From contig NZ_AP025628.1 of assembly GCF_025999835.1 (NCBI RefSeq), positions 1,240,001 to 1,304,000 of the forward strand: a stretch of 64,000 bases of DNA. Direction: 5' to 3'. The notes under the pieces are model-generated. The model was not told where the DNA came from. It made no database searches and saw only the letters and a program-made list of their open reading frames with translations. The DNA comes from Caldinitratiruptor microaerophilus. Its GTDB lineage: Bacteria > Bacillota > Sulfobacillia > Symbiobacteriales > ZC4RG38. Below are positions 51,281-59,786 of this stretch, in pieces. The position numbers and the translations under genes are program-made. Numbering within the stretch: position 1 is the stretch's first letter; every line of letters begins with the position of its first letter.

Positions 51281-52305
51281 CGTCCGCAGCCGACGGGCGA
51301 CCCATCGTGGCCGTCACCATGGGGGACCCGGCCGGGGTGGGCCCCGAGGTGGTCCTGAAGGCGGCGGTGGACCCGGCCGTGGCGAAGGTGGCCCGCCCCG
51401 TGGTCGTGGGCGACGCCGACCTCCTCGGCCGGGTCGCGGCGGCCCTGGGCCTCCCGGTGCGCCCCGTCCGGGTGCAGGACCCGGCGGAGGCGTCCTTCGA
51501 GCCGGGGTCGGTCCCGGTGGTCGACCGCGGGTTCCTGCCGCCCGGCTGGTACAGCCCCGGCCGGATCGACCCGGTGGCAGGCGCGGCGGCCGTCGCGTGC
51601 GTCCTGGAGGCCGCGGCCCTGGCCATGGCCGGACGGGTCGGCGCCATCGCCACCGCCCCCCTCAACAAGGCCGCCATGCACGCGGCGGGCTTCACGCGGT
51701 ACGCCGGGCACACGGAGATCCTCACCGAGGCCACCGGCGCCCGCGACTCCGCCATGCTGCTGGTGGCCAGGAACCTGCGCGTGATCCACGTCAGCACCCA
51801 CGTGTCCCTCGCCGAGGCCGTGCGCCGAGTGACCCCGCAGCGGGTCGAGCGGGTGATCCGCCTGGCCGACGAGGCGGTGCGGGACCTCGGCATCCCCCGC
51901 CCCCGGATCGCCGTGGCGGGGCTGAACCCCCACGCCGGCGAAGGCGGGCTGTTCGGCCGGGAGGACCAAGACGTCCTCGCCCCGGCCGTGGAGCGCTGCC
52001 GGGCGGACGGGATCGAGGTGAGCGGCCCCTGGCCGGGGGACACCGTGTTCTACCGCGCCGCGTACCGGGACGAGTTCGACGTCGTGGTCGCGATGTACCA
52101 CGATCAGGGGCACATCCCGATCAAGATGTACGCCTTCGACCACGGGGTGAACGTCACCGTGGGCCTGCCCATCATCCGCACCTCGGTCGACCACGGCACG
52201 GCCTTCGACATCGCCGGTCAGGGGATCGCCCGGCCGGCCAGCATGATCGAGGCGATCCGGCTCGCAGCCCGCATGGCCGCCGCCCGGGCGGCCGCGCGGC
52301 GCTGA
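51277..52305 (+). CDS. 4-hydroxythreonine-4-phosphate dehydrogenase-family (PdxA2-like)
   Basis: 342 residues, ATG overlapping the kinase stop. PdxA landmarks: VAVTMGDPAGVGPEVVLKA, ATAPLNKAAMHAAGFTRYAGHTEIL with the catalytic histidine and lysine, GLNPHAGEGGLFG, AMYHDQGHIPIKMYAFDHGVNVTVGLP split in practice by loops, and RTSVDHGTAFDIAG. Metal histidines are in these motifs. In acid-sugar operons PdxA2 oxidatively decarboxylates a 4-phospho-acid sugar to dihydroxyacetone phosphate; the kinase partner here supports that rather than a pyridoxal-synthesis role. Confidence 0.88.
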   Translation: MTSAADGRPIVAVTMGDPAGVGPEVVLKAAVDPAVAKVARPVVVGDADLLGRVAAALGLPVRPVRVQDPAEASFEPGSVPVVDRGFLPPGWYSPGRIDPVAGAAAVACVLEAAALAMAGRVGAIATAPLNKAAMHAAGFTRYAGHTEILTEATGARDSAMLLVARNLRVIHVSTHVSLAEAVRRVTPQRVERVIRLADEAVRDLGIPRPRIAVAGLNPHAGEGGLFGREDQDVLAPAVERCRADGIEVSGPWPGDTVFYRAAYRDEFDVVVAMYHDQGHIPIKMYAFDHGVNVTVGLPIIRTSVDHGTAFDIAGQGIARPASMIEAIRLAARMAAARAAARR

Positions 52306-52338
52306 CGGGCCGCCCGCTCCGAGGGAGGGAACGTTCGG

Positions 52339-54513
52339 ATGGCGACCAGGGTGTACCCCCGCATCGACACGCCGGTGAACCCCTACCAGACCAACGTCCA
52401 GGGCAAGGCGAACGAGCCCATCTGCGTGGCGGGGCTCCTCGACCACGCCCGGCGGCTGGTCGGCTACGAGGGGCGACCGGACTGGACCCTGGAGGAGATC
52501 TACGACCGGCTGGAGGCGAACGCCCCGCGGGTGGCGATCATCGGCGGGTCCAGCGACCACCCCGCCCACATCGTCGACCCCTTCACCGTGGCCCACGCCG
52601 CCCTGCGGATCTGGGAGAACGGCGGCGTCCCCTTCGGCTTCAGCATCCCGGTCATGTGCGACGGCACCGCGCAGAGCACGATGGGCATGAGCTACTCGCT
52701 GCAGAGCCGCAACGCCGTCGCCATGGCCGTGGTGAACCAGATGGAGTCCCACGGCTACCACGCCGCCTTCGTGATCCAGGGCTGTGACAAGACACCGACC
52801 GGCATCCTCTCCGGCCTGGCCCACCTGGACCTCGTGCGGCGCCGGCGGGGTGAGGCGCCCGTCTGGGCCTCCTTCGCCCCGGCCCACGTGCTGCGGGGCG
52901 GCAGCATCCCGGAGAAGCTGCGGGCGGAGCTCGAGCAGCTGGCCCGCCGGGCCGAGGCGGAAGGCTACACGGACCTCGCCGAGGACGTGCGCGACACCGC
53001 CGCGTACATCCTGCAGTGCTCCAGCAACACCGCCTGGCAGGGAGTCCTGGAGCGGGCCGTGCAGGTCGGGCTGCTCACGCGGGAGCGGCACAAGGCGATC
53101 GAGCGGGAGCTCGCCGTCAACACCTGCCACCACCTGGGTGGGGTATGCGCCTTCAACGGCACCGGCAACAGCTCGCGGCACGTGGTGGCCGGACTCGGCA
53201 TGGCGCACCCCAGGCTCGAGCTCCTGACCGACCCGCCGGATGCGGCCACCGTGGCGGCGGCGGTCGACGACCTCTTCCGCCTGTTCAACCGGCCGGAGTA
53301 CAGCGTGCGGGAGATCGTCGGCCGGAACATCGCCAACGCGATCCGGATCCACAGCGCCTCGGGCGGTTCCACGAACCTCATGATGCACCTCGTCGCCGTC
53401 ATGCTGTACGCCGGCTACCGCTTCACCCTCTGGGACCTCGACCGCATCCGCCGCAGCTACCCGGTCCCCGACCTCTTCGACTACAGCCTCACCCAGGGCC
53501 GCGACATCTTCGCCCTGGCCCAGCACACCTGCGCCGGGCACATCCGGGGCATGGAGACGCTCTTCCACGAGCTGCTGGAGAACGGCGTGCCCATGGACCT
53601 CGACGCCCCGACCGTCACCGGGACCACCTGGCGGGAGCGGCTGGCCGTGCGGGAGGGGCTGTCCGCCCTCGGCGTGCGGGAGAACCCGATCATCCTGCAC
53701 ACCCCGCGGCGGCCCTTCAGCGGCATCGAGGTGCTGACCGGCAACTGGTTCGAGAGCGCCGTGGTGAAGGTGAGCGGGATGACTACGGCGCAGCTCGACG
53801 AGTTCGACGGGCGCCCTGCCTTCGTGCTCTACTACGAGAACGAGGACGAGGCGAACCGCAGCCTCCTCGACGTCGGGCTCCTCGCCGGGCTGCGCGCGGC
53901 CCGCGCCTTCCCGCGCCCCGAGATGGAGGCCATGTACCGGCTGACCGGCGGCGACGGCGACGCGTCCGAATGGCCCTACGACGAGCTGTGGGACCGGATG
54001 GTGGCCGGCGGGCACCTGCGGATCGCCATCGTCATCGCCGGGCAGGGGCCGGAGGCCTTCGGCATGCCGGAGATGTTCACCCCGATGCAGCACATCAACG
54101 CGAACCGCCAGCTCCGCCGGCTGACCTGCCTCCTCTCCGACGGTCGCTACTCCGGCGTCACCTACGGCGCCGCCATCGGCCACGTCACCCCCGAGGCGGC
54201 CCGGGGCGGCGGGATCCTCTACCTCCGCACCGGCGACGTGCTCCTGCTGGGCCTCCGGCGCCGGCGGATCGACCTCCTCGACGCGGCGGCCTTCCGGGAG
54301 GGCCGGCTCGAGCCCTACGCCGGGAACCTGGCCGCCGAGCGCGCCGGGCTCGGGCAGGAGCGCCTCGCCCGGATCCGGGACCGCCGGCGCCAGGTGGCGG
54401 CCGTGAACCGGATGGTCGGGTTCACCGACGCCTCGGCCGGCGTGGTCCCGCCGCAGGTGTTCGAAGAGGCCGACGAGCCGCTGCCGGCGCTGGCGGGGGT
54501 CTCGCCCGCGTGA
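52339..54513 (+). CDS. IlvD/Edd-family dehydratase, long form (sugar-acid dehydratase)
   Basis: 724 residues against about 560-600 for standard IlvD/Edd. Three cluster cysteines are visible: Cys107 in VMCDGTAQSTMGM, Cys149 in QGCDKTPTG and Cys270 in GGVCAFNGTGNSS. Catalytic region SGGSTNLMMHL and a C-terminal LLSDGRYSGVTYGAAIGHVTPEA match the family. The N-terminal 100 and central 440-560 parts carry the extra length. Likely dehydrates a sugar acid to a 2-keto-3-deoxy acid. Good GGAGGGAACG ribosome site. Confidence 0.88.
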   Translation: MATRVYPRIDTPVNPYQTNVQGKANEPICVAGLLDHARRLVGYEGRPDWTLEEIYDRLEANAPRVAIIGGSSDHPAHIVDPFTVAHAALRIWENGGVPFGFSIPVMCDGTAQSTMGMSYSLQSRNAVAMAVVNQMESHGYHAAFVIQGCDKTPTGILSGLAHLDLVRRRRGEAPVWASFAPAHVLRGGSIPEKLRAELEQLARRAEAEGYTDLAEDVRDTAAYILQCSSNTAWQGVLERAVQVGLLTRERHKAIERELAVNTCHHLGGVCAFNGTGNSSRHVVAGLGMAHPRLELLTDPPDAATVAAAVDDLFRLFNRPEYSVREIVGRNIANAIRIHSASGGSTNLMMHLVAVMLYAGYRFTLWDLDRIRRSYPVPDLFDYSLTQGRDIFALAQHTCAGHIRGMETLFHELLENGVPMDLDAPTVTGTTWRERLAVREGLSALGVRENPIILHTPRRPFSGIEVLTGNWFESAVVKVSGMTTAQLDEFDGRPAFVLYYENEDEANRSLLDVGLLAGLRAARAFPRPEMEAMYRLTGGDGDASEWPYDELWDRMVAGGHLRIAIVIAGQGPEAFGMPEMFTPMQHINANRQLRRLTCLLSDGRYSGVTYGAAIGHVTPEAARGGGILYLRTGDVLLLGLRRRRIDLLDAAAFREGRLEPYAGNLAAERAGLGQERLARIRDRRRQVAAVNRMVGFTDASAGVVPPQVFEEADEPLPALAGVSPA

Positions 54514-54550
54514 ACGGATCGGAAGGAGTTCCGCAGAAGGAGGCGCAGGC

Positions 54551-55297
54551 GTGGAACTGAAAGGCAAGGTGGCCATCGTCACCGGCGGCGGGACCGGGCT
54601 CGGGCGGGCGATCTCCCTCCTCCTCGCCCGCCACGGCGTGAACCTCGCCGTGAACTACTCCCGCTCCGAGGCCGACGCGGTCGCCACGGCCCAGGAGGCC
54701 GCTGCGCTCGGGGTCCGGGCGATCCCCGTCCGGGCCGACATGGCCGTCCAGCACGACATCTACGCCATGGCGGAGACGGTGGAGAGGGAGTTCGGGCGCA
54801 TCGACATCCTCATCGCCAACGCCGCCACCACGGTGTTCGTGCCGATGTCCGACCTGGACGGGGTCGACCCGGAGACGTGGGACCGGATCATGAACGTGAA
54901 CGTGAAGGGGCCGTGGCTCTGCGCCCGGGCCGTCGCCCCGGCGATGCGCCGGGCGGGGGGCGGCCGGATCGTCACGATCTCGTCGATCGCCGGCCTGAAC
55001 CCCGCCGGCAGCAGCATGCCCTACTGCGTCTCCAAGGCCGCCCTCATCCACCTGACCCGCTGCCTGGCGGCGGCGCTGGCGCCGGACGTGCTGGTGAACA
55101 GCGTGGCGCCCGGCCTCCTGGAGACCCGCTGGACCGCGGGCCACTCGGAGGCGGCCCGGGCGCGGTTCATCCAGAGCGCGCTCCTCCGCCGCGTCGCCAC
55201 CCTGGAGGACGTGGCCGACCAGGTGCTGACCCTCGTCCGCACGGACAGCATCACGGGGCAGACCGTGGTGGTCGACGGCGGCACCGTCCTGCGCTAG
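54551..55297 (+). CDS. SDR-family dehydrogenase (FabG-like)
   Basis: 248 residues from a GTG behind AAGGAGG. TGGGTGLGRAIS near 12-23, ANAAT near 88 in place of the more usual NNAG, catalytic Ser in TISSIAGLNPAGSS and Tyr/Lys in PYCVSKAALIHL. Likely oxidises or reduces an intermediate of the sugar-acid operon. Substitution of NNAG by NAAT is a mild departure but tolerated in the family. Confidence 0.86.
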   Translation: MELKGKVAIVTGGGTGLGRAISLLLARHGVNLAVNYSRSEADAVATAQEAAALGVRAIPVRADMAVQHDIYAMAETVEREFGRIDILIANAATTVFVPMSDLDGVDPETWDRIMNVNVKGPWLCARAVAPAMRRAGGGRIVTISSIAGLNPAGSSMPYCVSKAALIHLTRCLAAALAPDVLVNSVAPGLLETRWTAGHSEAARARFIQSALLRRVATLEDVADQVLTLVRTDSITGQTVVVDGGTVLR

Positions 55298-55315
55298 GAG
55301 GGCTGTGAGCGGGCC

Positions 55316-56095
55316 ATGAACGACCGGAACGTGCTCGACCTCTTCCGCCTGGCCGGCCAGGTGGCGCTGGTCACCGGCGCCGCCTCGGGCATCGGGCAGG
55401 CGCTCGCCGTGGCGCTGGCCCAGGCCGGGGCGGACATCGCCCTGGTGGCGAACCGGCGCTCGCCGGAGGAGACCGTGTCCGCCATCGAAGCCGCAGGCCG
55501 GCGCGCCGCCGTCCTGCAGGCCGACCTGTCCCGCCTGCGCGCCCGGGACGGGGAGCAACTCGTCGACGAGGTCATCCGGCGCATGGGCCGGCTCGACATC
55601 CTGGTGAACTGCGCCGGCACGACCTGGCGCGGCCCGGCCCTGGAGGTCGACGACGAGGCGTGGGAGCGCGACCTGGCCGTCAACGCCCGCGCCCCGCTTT
55701 TCCTCTCCCGGGCGGCTGCCCGGCACATGGCGGAGCGCGGGCGGGGGAAGATCGTCAACGTCGCCTCCGTGCTGTCATTTCAGGGCGGCGTCCGGGTGCT
55801 GCCGTACGCCGCCAGCAAGCACGCCCTCGCCGGCATCACCCGGGCGCTCGCCAACGAGCTGGCCCCGCTGGGCATCCAGGTGAACGCCCTGGCGCCGGGG
55901 TACATCGCGACGGAGTTCACGAAGGTCCTGCAGGACGACCCCGTCCGAAACCGCCAGATCCTCGAGCGCGTCCCCGCCGGCCGCTGGGGCCAGCCGTGGG
56001 ACCTGGCCGGCGCCGTGGTCTTCCTCGCCTCCGCCGCCTCGGACTTCATGACCGGGCAGGTGCTGGTGGTCGACGGCGGCTGGCTGTCGCGCTGA
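55316..56095 (+). CDS. SDR-family dehydrogenase (KduD-like)
   Basis: 259 residues. TGAASGIGQALA near 20-31, NCAG near 98, Ser in VASVLSFQGG and Tyr/Lys in PYAASKHALAGI; ends TGQVLVVDGGWLSR, close to 2-keto-3-deoxygluconate dehydrogenases. Starts 18 bases after the previous SDR. Two consecutive SDRs of different subtypes suggest two consecutive oxidation steps or different stereoisomers. Confidence 0.86.
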   Translation: MNDRNVLDLFRLAGQVALVTGAASGIGQALAVALAQAGADIALVANRRSPEETVSAIEAAGRRAAVLQADLSRLRARDGEQLVDEVIRRMGRLDILVNCAGTTWRGPALEVDDEAWERDLAVNARAPLFLSRAAARHMAERGRGKIVNVASVLSFQGGVRVLPYAASKHALAGITRALANELAPLGIQVNALAPGYIATEFTKVLQDDPVRNRQILERVPAGRWGQPWDLAGAVVFLASAASDFMTGQVLVVDGGWLSR

Positions 56096-56154
56096 ACCAC
56101 CCGCCGTTCTGGCTGGAGGCGGTGCAACGCACCACTCACTGGGGGGCATCCGCC

Positions 56155-57120
56155 GTGATCGCCATGCGCGTCCACCGCTTCGGCGGTCCCGAAGTGCTGC
56201 AGCGCGACGAGGTCCCCGTGCCCGAACCGGGCCCCGGCCAGGCCAGGGTCCGGCTCGAGGCGATCGGCCTCAACTATCACGATACCTACACACGGAGCGG
56301 CCTCTACCCGGTCTCGCTCCCCTACACGCCGGGCATCGAGGCGGCCGGGGTGGTGGACGCCGTCGGCCCGGGGGTGACGGAGGTCAAGCCGGGCGACCGG
56401 GTGGCGTATGCCCTCGCCGGCGCCACGTACGTGGAGTACGGCCTGGCGGAAGCCGCGAAGCTGGTGCCCCTCCCGGACGGCGTCTCGAGCGAACTCGCGG
56501 CCGCCGTCCTGCTCCAGGGCCTGACCGCGCACTACCTGGCCACCAGCACGTTCCCCCTCCGCCCCGGCCACCGCGTCCTCGTGCACGCCGCGGCCGGCGG
56601 CACCGGGCTCCTCCTCGTCCAGATCGCCAAGCGGCTGGGCGCCACGGTGTACGGCACCGTCGGCTCCCCCGCGAAGGCCGACGTGGCGCTCGCCGCCGGC
56701 GCCGATGCCGTGATCCTCTACCGTGAGGTCGACTTCGTGTCGGAGGTAGAGCGGCTCACGGGCGGCGAGGGCGTGCACGCCGTCTACGACTCCGTGGGAC
56801 AGGCCACCTTCCGGGGCAGCCTGCGCTGCCTGGCGCCGCGCGGGATCCTGGTCTCCTTCGGGCAGTCCAGCGGGCCCGTCGAGCCGATCGCGCCGCTCGA
56901 GCTCATGAACGGCTCCCTCTACCTCACCCGGCCGCACCTGCGCGACTACATCCGGACGCGGGAGGAACTCCTGTCCCGCGCCGGCGACATCTTCGCCTGG
57001 CTGGCGGCGGGCGAACTGCAGGTGCGGATCGACAGCCGGTTCGCGCTGACGGAGGTGGCCGACGCCCACCGCCGCCTCGAATCCCGCCAGAGCGTGGGGA
57101 AGATCCTCCTGATCCCGTGA
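56155..57120 (+). CDS. NADPH:quinone oxidoreductase-type MDR protein
   Basis: 321 residues from the GTG at 56155 behind GGGGGG; the ATG at 56164 (318 residues) is an alternative. Zinc-free quinone-oxidoreductase (QorA-like) family: MRVHRFGGPEVL opening, GLNYHDTYTRSGLYP, NADPH loop VLVHAAAGGTGLLLVQIAKRLGA near 140-162 and PHLRDYIRTREELLSRAGDIFAWLAAGEL. Reduces quinones or enones. It is the only redox enzyme in the operon with no clear sugar-acid role. Confidence 0.87.
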   Translation: MIAMRVHRFGGPEVLQRDEVPVPEPGPGQARVRLEAIGLNYHDTYTRSGLYPVSLPYTPGIEAAGVVDAVGPGVTEVKPGDRVAYALAGATYVEYGLAEAAKLVPLPDGVSSELAAAVLLQGLTAHYLATSTFPLRPGHRVLVHAAAGGTGLLLVQIAKRLGATVYGTVGSPAKADVALAAGADAVILYREVDFVSEVERLTGGEGVHAVYDSVGQATFRGSLRCLAPRGILVSFGQSSGPVEPIAPLELMNGSLYLTRPHLRDYIRTREELLSRAGDIFAWLAAGELQVRIDSRFALTEVADAHRRLESRQSVGKILLIP

Positions 57121-57166
57121 GCCGGCGGATCCCGGCGATCCCGGTTTGCGAGGGGAGATGTTGCGG

Positions 57167-57964
57167 ATGCTGGACAGCGGGACCCTCCAGGACTGGGCGC
57201 AACGCCTCCTGCAGGCCGAGGCGCAGCGCCGACCCCTGCAGCCCATGACCGACGCCTTGCCCCAGATCACTGCAGAGGATGCGTATGCGATCCAGGAGAT
57301 CGTGATCGAGGAGAAGCTGGGGCTCGGAGCCCGGGTAATCGGCTACAAGCTGGCCCTGACCAGCCAGGGCACCCGGAACGCCCTGGGGGTCCGGGAACCC
57401 GTCGCCGGCGTCCTCCTGGACACGGCGCTCGTCGAGGTGGCCGAAGGCCGGAGCCATGCCGTCCTCTCCCGCGGCGACTTCATCGCCCCGCAGGTCGAAC
57501 CGGAGCAGGCCTTCATCCTGGGCGAGGACCTGGCCGGCCCCGGGGTGACGGTGGCCCAGGTGCTTGCCGCCACCCGGCTGGTCGTCCCCGCCCTCGAGAT
57601 CCCGGACAGCCGCTTCAACTGGCAGGTCCGCGCCCCGGAGATGATGGCCGACAACGCGGCGGCGTCCCGGATCCTCCTGGGCGGCCGGGGTGTCAGCCCT
57701 CTGACCGCCGACCTGCGCCTCATCGGGGTGGTGTTGGAGAAGAACGGCCAGATCGCCGGCACCGCCGCCGGCGCGGCGGTGCTCGGCCACCCGGCCGCCT
57801 CCGTGGCCTGGCTGGCCAACCACCTGGCCCGCTCCGGCCGCCACCTCCGGGCCGGCCAGGTGATCTTCACCGGGTCCCCCATGGCCGCCGTGCCGGTGGA
57901 GGCCGGCGACGTCGTGCGGGCGACCTTCGACCACCTCGGCGCGGTGGAGGTGCGGTTCGAGTAA
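57167..57964 (+). CDS. 2-keto-4-pentenoate hydratase-family protein (MhpD-like)
   Basis: 265 residues from the ATG at 57167, nine bases after GAGGGGAG; closer starts at 57158 and 57146 sit too near the site or lack it. FAH-superfamily fold: GYKLALTSQGTRNALGV, a metal-site region VEPEQAFILGEDL with two glutamates, and PVEAGDVVRATFDHLGAVEVRF. Relatives add water to 2-hydroxy-penta-2,4-dienoate or decarboxylate 4-oxalocrotonate. Last gene of the 41.9-58.0 kb transcript; the dispersed hairpin element directly follows. Confidence 0.85.
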   Translation: MLDSGTLQDWAQRLLQAEAQRRPLQPMTDALPQITAEDAYAIQEIVIEEKLGLGARVIGYKLALTSQGTRNALGVREPVAGVLLDTALVEVAEGRSHAVLSRGDFIAPQVEPEQAFILGEDLAGPGVTVAQVLAATRLVVPALEIPDSRFNWQVRAPEMMADNAAASRILLGGRGVSPLTADLRLIGVVLEKNGQIAGTAAGAAVLGHPAASVAWLANHLARSGRHLRAGQVIFTGSPMAAVPVEAGDVVRATFDHLGAVEVRFE

Positions 57965-58019
57965 GGACCCCCGGGCCTGCCGCGCCAGCGCGGCCGCCGG
58001 AACCGGCTGCGGGGGACCG

Positions 58020-58260
58020 AGATAGGGGTTGACCCACGTACCCCGAGGGGTACGTGGGTCAAGAAACTTCCCTGTTCGCCCCTCTGCCGGATCCGGGGTT
58101 TACGGAACCTTATAGTTACGTCCTGTTCCGGCCCATTACGGTAAACCCGCCAGCTCAAGCTCAAGAGGTCGCGACCATCGAAAGCACTCTTGCGCGCACG
58201 CCAGGACAATCTTTGTGCCATCCGCGGATACGGCGCCGGGACAGAACCTGTGCACGCCCG
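58020..58260. repeat. Dispersed intergenic hairpin element, copy B
   Basis: Second copy of the element at 12484-12720, same orientation. Perfect stem-loop with 16-bp arms TTGACCCACGTACCCC (58029-58044) and its complement (58047-58062), loop GA. The pair 58037/58054 is C-G where copy A has T-A (12502/12519): a compensatory change keeping the stem. The 23-base block (58200-58222) is identical to copy A. It lies between convergent genes and probably ends transcription of the sugar-acid operon. Confidence 0.7.
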
Positions 58261-58427
58261 CTCCGGCAACAGGGCCCCGTGAGAGTCGTTGCCCCCGGGT
58301 ACACAAGACGAACGGGTAGGGACAGCCGCACTGGAAGCCGGCTCCAGCATCCGCACGGGCATCTCGGCTCGGCTGCCGGGTCCGACGGCCGCAAGCTCGG
58401 CGGAGAGCGTGACGGCGGCCCGGACGC

Positions 58428-58865
58428 TCATCTGGCCGCCAGTCCCTTGCGGAACTGATACTGCGTCTTGACAACAGCGTACCCGAGGTCTCGATAGAAC
58501 TGGTGCGCCCTCTCCCGGACGACATTCGAGTTGAGAACGACCTCCTGGTATCCCCGCTCCAGCGCCCAGGCTTCCGCCGCCTGCACGAGCGCCTTCCCGA
58601 TCCCACGCCCGCGGTGGGATTGGTCCACCACCAAGCCTGCGATCCGGGCATGCGAGGGACCCCCGAGCCAGTGGTGGCCGTGCACGTGCACCCATCCCAC
58701 CACCTGGCCGGCCGGCGCTTCGGCCACGAGGATCGTTTGATCTTCGTCCACGGCCAGTCCCGCATGGTAGCGCAGGACCTGTTCCTTCGACGAGGCGTAG
58801 CCCAGCTGCTCACAGAGCAAAGCCACGCGCTCCGCGTCGTCCGGTCGCATCGGACGAATCTGCAC
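58428..58865 (-). CDS. GNAT-family N-acetyltransferase
   Basis: 145 residues, complete single GNAT domain: IRPMRPDDAERVALLCEQLGY start, VVDQSHRGRGIGKALVQAAEAWA acetyl-CoA binding motif A (about 79-101) with R/Q-x-x-G-x-G/A, and the C-terminal NVVRERAHQFYRDLGYAVVKT. Substrate unknown (protein, amine or drug). 90 bases after larE, and may be read through from the lar operon, or be independent. Confidence 0.85.
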   Translation of the reverse strand: MQIRPMRPDDAERVALLCEQLGYASSKEQVLRYHAGLAVDEDQTILVAEAPAGQVVGWVHVHGHHWLGGPSHARIAGLVVDQSHRGRGIGKALVQAAEAWALERGYQEVVLNSNVVRERAHQFYRDLGYAVVKTQYQFRKGLAAR

Positions 58866-58955
58866 CCGGCACCCCCCCTGAACGCCCGCCGTCCGTTCGA
58901 ATCGCCACCGCGGACCGCCTGGGACCGCTTCGGGCGCGACCGGCTGGGCGCCGGG

Positions 58956-59786
58956 TTACCGCACGCCCTCCACCTTCACCAGCACCTCGTTCATGCTGCC
59001 CGTCCGGTACCCCAGGAGGTCCATGGTCACGTAGAGGAAGCCCAGGGCGCGCAGGCGATCGGAAACCTCCTCGGCCACCTCCAGGAGCCGGATCCGCTCC
59101 TCGCGCCCCACCTCGATCCGGGCGATGTCCCCGTGGTGGCGAACGCGGAACTGGCGGAAGCCGAGCTCCCACAGGACCTGTTCGGCCGCCTCCACCTGCC
59201 GGAGCTTCTCCGCCGTGATCGTGCTCCCGTAGGGGAAGCGGGAGCTCAGGCAGGCGAAGGCCGGCTTGTCCCACACCGGCAGGCCCAGGCGCCGGGACAG
59301 GGCCCGGACGTCGGCCTTGGTGAGCCCGGCCTCCTTGAGGGGCGAGCGGACGCCGAACTCCTGCGCCGCCTGCGCGCCGGGGCGGTGGCCCAGGGCGTCG
59401 TCGGCGTTCTCCCCGTACGCGAGCCAGCGGAAGCCCAACTCCCGGGCGAGACCCTCAAGCCGCGTGAACAGCTCCGTCTTGCAGAAGTAGCAGCGGTTCG
59501 CGGGGTTGGCGGCGTACCGCGGATCGTCCAGCTCGTGGGTCTCGATGACCAGGTGCCGCACCCCGATCTCGGCCGCCAGGCGCCGCGCCTCCTCCAGCTC
59601 CCGCCGGGGCAGCGAGGGCGAATCGGCGGTGACGGCGACGGCCCGCTCCCCCAGGACGTCGAAGGCCACCTTCACCAGGAAGGTGCTGTCCACGCCGCCC
59701 GAGAAGGCGACGAGGACCTCCCCCATCCCCCGCAGGATCGCCTGCAGCCGGCTGTACCGTATCTCAAGCGCCTCCACTGCGCTCAC
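58956..59786 (-). CDS. larE: LarE, ATP-dependent sulfur transferase of nickel-pincer cofactor synthesis
   Basis: 276 residues, standard. PP-loop ATPase: SGGVDST at 29-35 adenylates the carboxylated nicotinate mononucleotide, then sulfur is inserted. Cys99, Cys102 (NRCYFCK) and Cys179 (FACLSSRFPYG) are present; the first-described LarE has only the last and gives up its own sulfur, whereas three-cysteine forms are proposed to carry a [4Fe-4S] cluster. Overlaps larB by 23 bases. Confidence 0.93.
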   Translation of the reverse strand: MSAVEALEIRYSRLQAILRGMGEVLVAFSGGVDSTFLVKVAFDVLGERAVAVTADSPSLPRRELEEARRLAAEIGVRHLVIETHELDDPRYAANPANRCYFCKTELFTRLEGLARELGFRWLAYGENADDALGHRPGAQAAQEFGVRSPLKEAGLTKADVRALSRRLGLPVWDKPAFACLSSRFPYGSTITAEKLRQVEAAEQVLWELGFRQFRVRHHGDIARIEVGREERIRLLEVAEEVSDRLRALGFLYVTMDLLGYRTGSMNEVLVKVEGVR

